Source of the DNA: JBBROS01 sp965260995
GTDB taxonomy: Bacteria; Pseudomonadota; Alphaproteobacteria; Acetobacterales; Acetobacteraceae
Assembly (NCBI GenBank): GCA_965260995.1
Contig: CBDHCD010000003.1
Location: forward strand, 1,860,001 to 1,924,000
DNA length: 64,000 nucleotides
Reading direction: 5' to 3'
Each line of letters opens with the position of its first letter. Position 1 is the first letter of the stretch. Both the position numbers and the translations under genes were made by a program. This document shows, in pieces, positions 28,512 through 35,349 of this stretch. A model generated the notes under the pieces. The model had not been told where the DNA came from. It made no database searches and saw only the letters and a program-made list of their open reading frames with translations.

Positions 28512-29024
28512 ATGCAGAACGCCCCCCCACTCGTCCAGGTCGGCCAAAGTCTCGACGGCACCATGACCTACCTCGTCGGCCACGCGTTGCCCGACCTGCC
28601 GCCGGTGCACGGGCGCGACCTGGAAGCCGCCTGGGATGCGGCCCGGAGTGCGGCGCTCAACCTGGTCTGGGGTTCGGCCCGGCAGTTCCGTTTCCAGCAA
28701 TCAGACGGCAGCTACGTTGACCTCGTGCTGCGCGACCGCGACGCCCGTTGCTGGGCCGGGGCGGTGGAGATGACGACCGGGCTGCGAACGGCCTACGGCC
28801 TGTCGTTGTGCCTCCGCCTGCTGGCGTTGGTTGACCTGCTGGCCCGGGCGCGCTGGGCGGATACGCTGTGCCGCGTGGAACGGGGTGGCGCGCGGCTCCA
28901 CCCGGCGCTGCTCCGGGTGGCGGCGACGGCGACGTTGACGGACGATGCCCGGTTCGACGAAACCCGGTTCCGCGCCGGGCTTCACGGCCTCGCCGCCCTT
29001 TCACACGCAGGAGCCTACGCATGA
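28512..29024 (+). CDS. Hypothetical protein, 170 aa
   Basis: A 170-aa protein I do not recognise. It has no signal peptide or clear membrane helix, one WGSARQFRFQQSDGSYVDL segment and a leucine-rich stretch GLSLCLRLLALVDLLARA that could be an amphipathic or buried helix. The ATG at 28512 is divergent from the amidase. Its stop overlaps the start of the next small lipoprotein gene by 4 nt, so the two form one transcript. Codon use is as GC-rich as its neighbours, which supports it being a real gene. Confidence 0.65.
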   Translation: MQNAPPLVQVGQSLDGTMTYLVGHALPDLPPVHGRDLEAAWDAARSAALNLVWGSARQFRFQQSDGSYVDLVLRDRDARCWAGAVEMTTGLRTAYGLSLCLRLLALVDLLARARWADTLCRVERGGARLHPALLRVAATATLTDDARFDETRFRAGLHGLAALSHAGAYA

Positions 29025-29362
29025 TCCGATACGCGCACCCCCTCTTGGCCATGCTCGTCGTCGGTGCCGCCGCCTGCCAGCGCCCGGCGGCCCGGCCCGA
29101 CGTGTCGGAGGCGGCGCGCGCGAGCTGCCGTGAAGAGGTGGACCGGGTCTATTCGGCCCAGAACCGCGCCGACTTGTCGATGCGCGACTCCCGCGACTCG
29201 CCGTTCTCGTCCAACTACGTCACCGGCATCACGAGCCGCGGCCTCGGCGCGCAGTACGGCCGGGGAGATGCGATGGAAGCCTGCCTGAGCAACAAGGCCA
29301 GCCGCGATGTCGGCGGCGCCGCCGTCCCGCCCAGCATCGGCCCGACGTTCAAGCCGTATTGA
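29021..29362 (+). CDS. Small lipoprotein, unknown function
   Basis: A 113-aa secreted protein with a lipoprotein signal: MIRYAHPLLAMLVVGAAAC, with the lipobox VGAAAC placing the acylated Cys at about residue 19. The mature part is polar, includes two Cys (SCREEVDRVY and EACLSNKA) and ends PSIGPTFKPY. CAGGAG lies 7 nt before the ATG, and the start overlaps the previous stop (ATGA). No family was recognised. It is probably an inner- or outer-membrane-tethered periplasmic protein. Confidence 0.7.
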   Translation: MIRYAHPLLAMLVVGAAACQRPAARPDVSEAARASCREEVDRVYSAQNRADLSMRDSRDSPFSSNYVTGITSRGLGAQYGRGDAMEACLSNKASRDVGGAAVPPSIGPTFKPY

Positions 29363-29464
29363 TCATGGCAGCTGGCCGAATCTACTGAGCACGGCCGCCA
29401 CGACTAGGCCTGAGCCGCCTGCGCCTCGTTTATTCCACAGCCTTCTACTTGCGGAGCTTATCTG

Positions 29465-29815
29465 ATGAGCAAAATTATTCGCACAGAACCGAACAAGGTC
29501 ATGTCGAAAGCCGTCGAGTATCACGGCTTCGTCTTCTGCCAAGGCATGACCGCCCGGGATCTCAGCCAAGACGTCATCGGTCAGACCAAGGACGTGCTGG
29601 CTCAGATCGACGCCGCGCTGGAAGCGCATGGCACCGACAACACCCGCCTCCTCCAGGCGCAGATCTGGCTCAAGGACATCCGCGACCGCGAAGCCATGAA
29701 TTCTGTCTGGACCGCGTGGCTGCCCGAGGACGCGGCGCCGGCGCGTGCCTGTGTCCAAGCGCACATGGCCGACCCGCGACACCTGGTCGAGATCATGGTG
29801 ACGACCTGCAAATAG
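29465..29815 (+). CDS. RidA/YjgF family protein
   Basis: A 116-aa RidA-fold protein. Family segments are VEYHGFVFCQGMTA, QTKDVLAQIDAALEAHGTD and MNSVWTAWLPEDAAPARACV, ending in LVEIMVTT. RidA proteins hydrolyse reactive enamines/imines derived from PLP enzymes; the arginine that is catalytic in true RidA is not obvious here, so it may belong to a Rid1-7 subgroup with another role. GGAGC lies before the ATG at 29465. It is a single-gene unit with an AT-richer region after it. Another family member is at 54337. Confidence 0.9.
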   Translation: MSKIIRTEPNKVMSKAVEYHGFVFCQGMTARDLSQDVIGQTKDVLAQIDAALEAHGTDNTRLLQAQIWLKDIRDREAMNSVWTAWLPEDAAPARACVQAHMADPRHLVEIMVTTCK

Positions 29816-30108
29816 GCCGGGTCACATTGACGAAACGAATCGAAGATCGACCGCTAAGTCATTCTGAACATAGACAGCATTGTGGCTCAAAAGAGACAAT
29901 GTGTCTCATCTGCAACTCTGGAAATCAATTATTGCACGTCCGTATCGCCGACCTCTGGATAGGAGCGTGGTCCCAAAAAGCTGGGTAAACACCGACCCAA
30001 TTTGTCAAATGCGACGCGGCGGGAACTTCATTGCCGCCCCAGTGTTGCCCGTCGCCAACCCAGCCCAGTAGCCCTGACGTCGAGATCGACGTCCAAGAAG
30101 AGGGCCAC
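29816..30108. other. AT-richer noncoding stretch
   Basis: This 293-nt gap between the RidA gene and the CHAP-domain gene is clearly poorer in G+C than its surroundings. It holds a 15-bp palindrome GAGACAATGTGTCTC (29893-29907; 6-bp arms, 3-nt centre). I see no supported gene; short frames across it lack a ribosome site and family similarity. Confidence 0.5.
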
Positions 30109-31008
30109 ATGCGGGTTGGATCAATCTACCGGAATATCGCCGCAGCCATCGTCGCTCTCGCGCCGCTGAACGCCTTCGCGATAGACGCCAACAGCCCCGG
30201 TTCCGCATCCAGCCGAAATGCCGCGCCCGTCGTGAAGACCTCCTGGCAGCATCGCTCCGCAGCGGTGCGGGCCGTGGCCGCCGGCCGGTCTGGCGTGCTG
30301 CAATGCGTGCCCTTCGCCCGCGAGAACAGCGGCATCGAGCTGGTCGGCGACGCGGCGACCTGGTGGGGCCGGGCCGCGGGCGTCTATGAGCGCGGGGCCA
30401 AGCCCGAGGTCGGCAGCGTGCTGAACTTCCGCGCCAACGGCCGCATGCGCCTGGGCCATGTCGCGGTCGTCACCGACGTGGTTGATTCACGCCATATCGG
30501 GATTGATCACGCCAACTGGGCCGCGCCCGGCCTTCACGGCGGCAACGTCAGCCGCAACATCAAAGTGGTTGACGTGTCGGAGCGGAACGACTGGTCCGCC
30601 GTCCGGGTCGCGCTCGGGTCGAGCGAGGAGTTCGGCAGCATCTACCCGACCTACGGTTTCATCTACGACCGCCCCGATCGCGGCGCCCTGGTCGCCAACA
30701 CCACCTCCGCCCCGGCGCCGTTGCTCAATCCGGCGTCCCGCGACCTCCGGCCCGTCGCCGACCGGATCCGCCTCACCACCGCGCCGCAGGAGATCGAGGA
30801 GGTCGCGGAGGCCGACGACGCGCCGCGCCCGCGCGCCATCGCCCGGCACGGCCGCTCGGAGGCCCGACAAGGCTTGACCGCGCGCCGGAAATCCGTTTTC
30901 CGCTCCTCGATCGCGCGCGGCCGCTCGGCCGCCGTCGCGGCTGACATGACCAAGGTGCGGACCAACAGCTTGATCTTGGCTGTGCCGCAGCGCCGCCAGC
31001 ACTTCTGA
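30109..31008 (+). CDS. Secreted CHAP-domain protein (putative peptidoglycan amidase)
   Basis: A 299-aa protein with a signal peptide (about 1-22, ending NAFA) and a CHAP domain. The nucleophile is the Cys in VLQCVPFARENSGIELVGDA and the His is in RLGHVAVVTDVVDSRHIGIDHANW. These enzymes cut peptide or amide bonds in peptidoglycan in the periplasm. The last 80 residues are Arg/Ala-rich, basic and probably disordered, unusual for a hydrolase and possibly a wall- or polyanion-binding tail. GAAGAGGG precedes the ATG at 30109. A strong hairpin follows at 31078. Confidence 0.85.
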   Translation: MRVGSIYRNIAAAIVALAPLNAFAIDANSPGSASSRNAAPVVKTSWQHRSAAVRAVAAGRSGVLQCVPFARENSGIELVGDAATWWGRAAGVYERGAKPEVGSVLNFRANGRMRLGHVAVVTDVVDSRHIGIDHANWAAPGLHGGNVSRNIKVVDVSERNDWSAVRVALGSSEEFGSIYPTYGFIYDRPDRGALVANTTSAPAPLLNPASRDLRPVADRIRLTTAPQEIEEVAEADDAPRPRAIARHGRSEARQGLTARRKSVFRSSIARGRSAAVAADMTKVRTNSLILAVPQRRQHF

Positions 31009-31077
31009 ACCGGCCGGATCACCACAGGCCCCGGCACCGGCGCCCGTCCCGAAGGCGGGCGAGGAACGGTTTCCAGG

Positions 31078-31112
31078 TCAGGCCGGATGGCGTTATCGTC
31101 CATCCGGCCTGA
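31078..31112 (+). terminator. Perfect 13-bp hairpin before acyl-CoA synthetase
   Basis: TCAGGCCGGATGG (31078-31090) and CCATCCGGCCTGA (31100-31112) pair perfectly with a 9-nt loop. A smaller stem CGCCCG/CGGGCG lies just upstream (31041-31061). It follows the CHAP gene and ends 18 nt before the next ATG. No T run follows, so it may be a terminator, or a leader structure or operator for the synthetase gene. Confidence 0.55.
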
Positions 31113-31130
31113 AACGTTCAGAGGCTGATC

Positions 31131-32798
31131 ATGACCGACAACGCAGCGCCCTTCCTGGTCGCGCGCGACCTCCTGCTGCGGCATCGGACGGACCTCGACG
31201 CCGCCCGCGCAGCCTTCCGATGGCCGATCCTGCGCCAGTTTAACTGGGCACTCGACTATTTCGATCCTATGGCGCTCGGCAACGACGCGACGGCGCTCCG
31301 CGTCCTCGGACCAGACGGCGCGGACGAACGGATCTCCTTCGCCACCCTCTCCGCGCGCTCGAACCAGGTCGCCCAGGGCCTGCGTGACCTGGGCGTGCGC
31401 CGGGGCGACCGCATCCTGCTCCTGCTCGGCAACGTCCGGCCGCTATGGGAAGCCATGCTGGCCGCCATGAAGCTGGGCGCTGTGGTGATCCCGGCCACCA
31501 CCATGCTGACCGTCGATGATCTGCGGGATCGTTTCGACCGTGGCAAGGTGCGTCACGTGATCGCCGACGCCACCCTCGCCCCGCGCTTCGATGCCATCTC
31601 CGGTGACTACACCCGCATCGCCGTGGGCGACGCCCCGGGCTGGGTGCCGTACGCCTCGTTCGACGGCGATTCTGAGACGTTCGAACCGGACGCTCCGACC
31701 CAGGCGACCGACCCGTTGCTGCTCTACTTTACCTCCGGCACCACGTCGAAGCCGAAGCTCGTGCTGCACAGCCATCAGAGTTACCCGGTCGGCCATCTCT
31801 CGACCCTCTACTGGATCGGCCTGCAGCCCGGCGACGTCCACCTCAACATCTCCTCGCCGGGCTGGGCGAAGCACGCCTGGTCCAGCTTCTTCGCACCCTG
31901 GAACGCCGGGGCCACGATCCTGGTCCTCAACCAGCGCCGGTTCGACGCGCGCGAGCTGTTGGCAACGCTCGACCAGTGCCGCGTCACGACGTTCTGCGCG
32001 CCGCCGACGGTCTGGCGCATGTTGGTGCAGGAAGACCTCGGCGCTTTCCCTGTCCACATCAGGGAAGCCGTGGCCGCCGGGGAGCCGCTCAACCCGGAGG
32101 TCATCGCCCGCGTGCGGCAGGCATGGGGCGTGCTGATCCGCGACGGCTACGGCCAGACCGAGACCACGCTGCAGATCGCCAACACGCCCGGCCAAGCCAT
32201 GACGCCCGGATCGATGGGCCGGGCGTTGCCGGGCTACGACGTGCTGCTGCTCGACCCTGACGGCACGGAGGCCGACGAGGGCGAGATCGCGCTTCGCCTC
32301 GACTCAGCCCCGCTCGGCCTCATGCAAGGCTACGTCACCGGCGACGGCGGGATCCAGCCCGTGACCGGCGCCGCCTACCGCACCGGCGACGTAGCGCAGC
32401 GCCACCCGGACGGCAGCTACACGTATGTCGGCCGCGCCGACGACGTGTTCAAATCAAGCGGCTACCGCATCAGCCCATTCGAATTGGAAAGCGTGCTGAT
32501 CGAGCACCCGGCCGTGGCCGAGGCTGCCGTGGTGCCGGCCCCTGACCCGGTGCGCGCCGCGCTGCCGAAAGCGTTCATCGCGTTGGCCGAAGGACACGCG
32601 CCGAGCGCCGAGACAGCCGCCTCGATCTTCGCCCATCTGCGCGAGCGTCTGGCGCCTTACAAGCGGATACCCCGGCTTGAATTTGCAGATTTGCCCAAGA
32701 CGATCTCAGGCAAGATCAGGCGGGTCGAACTGCGGCGGGCGGAGGCGAGTCGAACAGAGAAGGCAGAACCGAACAAATTCGAATACCGTGACCCATGA
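31131..32798 (+). CDS. AMP-dependent acyl-CoA synthetase
   Basis: A 555-aa ANL-superfamily ligase that activates a carboxylic acid to acyl-AMP and then acyl-CoA. The P-loop YFTSGTTSKPK (199-209), the DGYGQTET adenylate motif, YRTGDVAQRHPDGSYTYVGRADD with the hinge Asp, and the C-terminal catalytic lysine in LPKTISGKIRR are all there. The pattern best fits medium-chain or benzoate-type members. AGAGG stands 6 nt before the ATG at 31131. The stop lies inside a hairpin shared with the convergent EF-hand gene. The acid used is unknown. Confidence 0.93.
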   Translation: MTDNAAPFLVARDLLLRHRTDLDAARAAFRWPILRQFNWALDYFDPMALGNDATALRVLGPDGADERISFATLSARSNQVAQGLRDLGVRRGDRILLLLGNVRPLWEAMLAAMKLGAVVIPATTMLTVDDLRDRFDRGKVRHVIADATLAPRFDAISGDYTRIAVGDAPGWVPYASFDGDSETFEPDAPTQATDPLLLYFTSGTTSKPKLVLHSHQSYPVGHLSTLYWIGLQPGDVHLNISSPGWAKHAWSSFFAPWNAGATILVLNQRRFDARELLATLDQCRVTTFCAPPTVWRMLVQEDLGAFPVHIREAVAAGEPLNPEVIARVRQAWGVLIRDGYGQTETTLQIANTPGQAMTPGSMGRALPGYDVLLLDPDGTEADEGEIALRLDSAPLGLMQGYVTGDGGIQPVTGAAYRTGDVAQRHPDGSYTYVGRADDVFKSSGYRISPFELESVLIEHPAVAEAAVVPAPDPVRAALPKAFIALAEGHAPSAETAASIFAHLRERLAPYKRIPRLEFADLPKTISGKIRRVELRRAEASRTEKAEPNKFEYRDP

Positions 32799-32825
32799 GC
32801 CGAAAACATGCGCTCCGGCTCATGG
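32793..32825. terminator. Bidirectional hairpin between convergent genes
   Basis: CCATGAGCCG (32793-32802) and CGGCTCATGG (32816-32825) form a perfect 10-bp stem with a 13-nt loop. It overlaps the stop codon of the acyl-CoA synthetase and precedes the end of the EF-hand gene, so it could end both transcripts. Confidence 0.55.
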
Positions 32826-32838
32826 CAACGGTGACGTG

Positions 32839-33273
32839 TTACTGAAGCAAGCCCATCAACTTGTGTCCAGCAGGCGAGTCTAGCTTATCTTTCGTCAGGC
32901 TGCCGTTATGGTTCGTATCGGCGGCGTCGAACTTTTGCTTGACCAGGTTCTTATACTCGGTTTTATCCAGTGTCTTATCCTTATCAGGATTAACGGCCTG
33001 GAATTCCTGGGTCGACACCCCGCCTGGAACAATCTCCTTCTCGTCAACGGTGCCGTCATGGTCCGTGTCCAAGATCAAGAACCGGGCCTCGGCGGCTTTG
33101 TTCGCTTGATCCAGGGTTAGCTTCCCGTCGTTGTTGCTGTTGTACTGCTTCATGAAAGCGTCGATCATTTGCGACGACACCGGATGCTGGTTCTGCTGCG
33201 CGTGCGCCGGCGCCACGTTGTAAGTGCCCATCAACGCGACAGTGCCGGCCACGATCAAACTTTTCCTCAACAT
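32839..33273 (-). CDS. Secreted EF-hand calcium-binding protein
   Basis: A 144-aa secreted protein with a signal peptide (1-25, ending APAHA) and four EF-hand-like loops at about 45-56, 69-80, 95-106 and 119-130. Loops two (DTDHDGTVDEKE) and three (NPDKDKTLDKTE) keep the Glu at position 12; loops one and four end in Gln and Lys, so Ca binding there should be weak. It is probably a periplasmic calcium sensor or buffer. The gene is distinctly lower in G+C than its neighbours and may be a recent arrival. It is 68 nt downstream of a dehydrogenase gene on the same strand. Confidence 0.85.
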   Translation of the reverse strand: MLRKSLIVAGTVALMGTYNVAPAHAQQNQHPVSSQMIDAFMKQYNSNNDGKLTLDQANKAAEARFLILDTDHDGTVDEKEIVPGGVSTQEFQAVNPDKDKTLDKTEYKNLVKQKFDAADTNHNGSLTKDKLDSPAGHKLMGLLQ

Positions 33274-33341
33274 GCGAACTTCTCCGAGGTGAACACGCTC
33301 AGGAAAGGTCTCAGCGGGACGAAGGTTTCATTACACAACGT

Positions 33342-34301
33342 TCATACCTGGTTGCTTGGCGTCCGTCCGGCCAGCACCGCGTCGATGCCGTCCAGCACCA
33401 AGTGCCCCATCGCGTCCCGCGTCTCCATCGTCGCGCTGCCCAGGTGCGGCAGCAGCACCGCGTTCTCCAGCTCAAAGTAGCGCGGATCAACCTGTGGCTC
33501 GTTGTTGTGAACGTCGAGTCCGGCCGCCGCCACCTGGCCCGAGCGCAACGCTTCGATCAACGCGTCGTCATTGATCAGCGTGCCGCGCGCCGCGTTCGCC
33601 ACGATGGCCCCGCGCGGCAGCTTGCCGATCCGCTCCCGGTTCAGCCAGTGCCGCGTCCCCTCCCCGCCCGGCGCATGCAACGACAGCACGTCGGACACCG
33701 CCAGGAAGCCATCGTCGTCGCCGTGGAACATCGCCCCTTGCTCCAGCTCGGGCGGGAGGCGTTGCTGATCGCGGTAGTGGACCGCCATGCCGAACCCTTG
33801 CGCCATCGGCACCAGGGCGCGCCCGATCCGTCCCATGCCGAAGATGCCCAGCCGCCGCCCGGACACCAGCGTGCCTATCAACTGCGTCGGCGCCCAGCCG
33901 CCCCATCGGCCGCTGCGCACCAGCCGCTCGCCCTCATGGGCCCGGCGCGCCGCGGCCAGGATCAGCAGCATCGCGCATTCCGCCGTGGCGACGCTCAGCA
34001 CGTCCGGGGTATTCACCACCGGGATGCCGCGGGCGCGCGCCGCCGACACGTCGACGTGGTCGAAGCCGACGCTGAAGGTGCCGATCACCCGCACGCTGTC
34101 CGGCAGCTTGCCGATCACCTCGGCGTCGAGCCGTTCCGCCGGGCAGCACAGCACGGCGGCGGCCCCTTCGGCGCGGGCCAGGATGTCGACGCCGGTCACC
34201 GGGCTGTCGTTCTGGTTCAGCCGCGCGTCGTAGTCGCGGGCGGCGCGGGCTTCGACGGCTTGCGGCAGCCGCCTTGTCACCAGCAGGATGGGTTTCGTCA
34301 T
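33342..34301 (-). CDS. D-2-hydroxyacid dehydrogenase (paralogue 1)
   Basis: A 319-aa NAD(P)-dependent D-isomer-specific 2-hydroxyacid dehydrogenase, probably reducing glyoxylate, hydroxypyruvate or another 2-oxo acid. The GMGRIG nucleotide motif (155-160) and the catalytic triad Arg239 (NAARG), Glu268 (NEP) and His286 (PHLGSAT) are complete. It lies 4 nt after the second dehydrogenase on the same strand, and the two share long identical blocks (SVGFDH, NTP, HAPGG, ALIEAL), which indicates tandem duplication with divergence. Confidence 0.92.
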   Translation of the reverse strand: MTKPILLVTRRLPQAVEARAARDYDARLNQNDSPVTGVDILARAEGAAAVLCCPAERLDAEVIGKLPDSVRVIGTFSVGFDHVDVSAARARGIPVVNTPDVLSVATAECAMLLILAAARRAHEGERLVRSGRWGGWAPTQLIGTLVSGRRLGIFGMGRIGRALVPMAQGFGMAVHYRDQQRLPPELEQGAMFHGDDDGFLAVSDVLSLHAPGGEGTRHWLNRERIGKLPRGAIVANAARGTLINDDALIEALRSGQVAAAGLDVHNNEPQVDPRYFELENAVLLPHLGSATMETRDAMGHLVLDGIDAVLAGRTPSNQV

Positions 34302-34305
34302 CGGC

Positions 34306-35274
34306 TCAACTCCACAGCGGATCGATCGCGGACCGGCCGTCGAGCACGGCGGCGATGTTGTCCAGCGCCCGGAATCCCATCGCGTTCCGCGTTTCCAGCG
34401 TCGCGCTGCCCATGTGCGGCGTCAGGAACACGTTGGGCAGCCCGGCCAGCCGCCGGTCGAAGCCCGGCTCGGTGCGGAACACGTCGAGCCCGGCCGCGAA
34501 CAGGTGGCCGCCCTCCAGCGCCTCGATCAGCGCGTCCTCGTCCACCAGGCTGCCGCGGGCGGCGTTGACCAGCACCGCGCCCTTCGGCAGCAGGCCGATC
34601 GTCTCGCGGTTCATCAGCTTGTCGGTCGCGGCCCCGCCCGGCGCGTGCAGCGTCAGGATCTCGCAGCGCGGCAGCATCTCGTGCAGCGACGGCACGAACT
34701 CGGCCCCTTGCTCCTCCCCCGGTGCGGCGCGGGCCACGTCCGTGTAGAGCACCGTCATGCCGAACCCCCTGCCGCGCCGCGCCATCGCCCGGCCGATGCG
34801 GCCGAAGCCGACGATGCCGAGCGTCTTGCCGCTCGCCCGCGTGCCCAGCATCTCGCGCATCCCGAAGCTGCGGCCCCACCCCTGCTGCATCACCGCGTGA
34901 TACTCCCCGGCCCGGCGGCACGCCCCCAGCAGCAGCAGGAAGGCGAGGTCGGCGGTGCAGTCGGTCAGCACCTCGGGCGTGTTGGTCACGACCAGGCCGC
35001 GGGCCTTGGCCGCCGCCACGTCGATGTGGTCGAAACCGACGCTGCACGTCGCCGCCACCTTCACGCTGGGCGGCAGGCGGGCGATCAGGTCGGCGTTGAG
35101 CTTGAGGTTGCTGCTGAGGAACAGCGCGTCCGCCCCGTGCGCCTCCAGCGCCGCCACCACCTCGTCGGCGGATGCGTCGCGGTCGTCGAACACGTGCGCG
35201 TCGAACTCGCTGCGCGCCCGCTCCGTCACCGCGTGCGGCACCGGCCGCGCCACCACCACCCGTTTCTTCGCCAT
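34306..35274 (-). CDS. D-2-hydroxyacid dehydrogenase (paralogue 2)
   Basis: A 322-aa D-2-hydroxyacid dehydrogenase with GFGRIG (about 156-161), Arg240, Glu269 and His287 in place. TCSVGFDHIDVAAAKARGL and GFRALDNI are typical of glyoxylate/hydroxypyruvate reductases. The ATG at 35274 has GGGAGG about 7 nt upstream; the longer in-frame version is rejected because it runs back across the hyuA start on the other strand. It leads the two-gene unit and is divergent from hyuA by 75 nt, so the four genes may share control. Confidence 0.93.
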   Translation of the reverse strand: MAKKRVVVARPVPHAVTERARSEFDAHVFDDRDASADEVVAALEAHGADALFLSSNLKLNADLIARLPPSVKVAATCSVGFDHIDVAAAKARGLVVTNTPEVLTDCTADLAFLLLLGACRRAGEYHAVMQQGWGRSFGMREMLGTRASGKTLGIVGFGRIGRAMARRGRGFGMTVLYTDVARAAPGEEQGAEFVPSLHEMLPRCEILTLHAPGGAATDKLMNRETIGLLPKGAVLVNAARGSLVDEDALIEALEGGHLFAAGLDVFRTEPGFDRRLAGLPNVFLTPHMGSATLETRNAMGFRALDNIAAVLDGRSAIDPLWS

Positions 35275-35349
35275 GCCGTCGCCTCCCAATCTTTGGACGC
35301 ATGATGGCCGGGGTTGCCGCGCGGCGGAAGGGGCGGCAGGCTGCGGGCG

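Noticed and set aside
29880..30071. A 63-codon frame in the AT-richer gap
   Set aside because: No ribosome site, no signal or domain, and a short length expected by chance in lower-G+C DNA.
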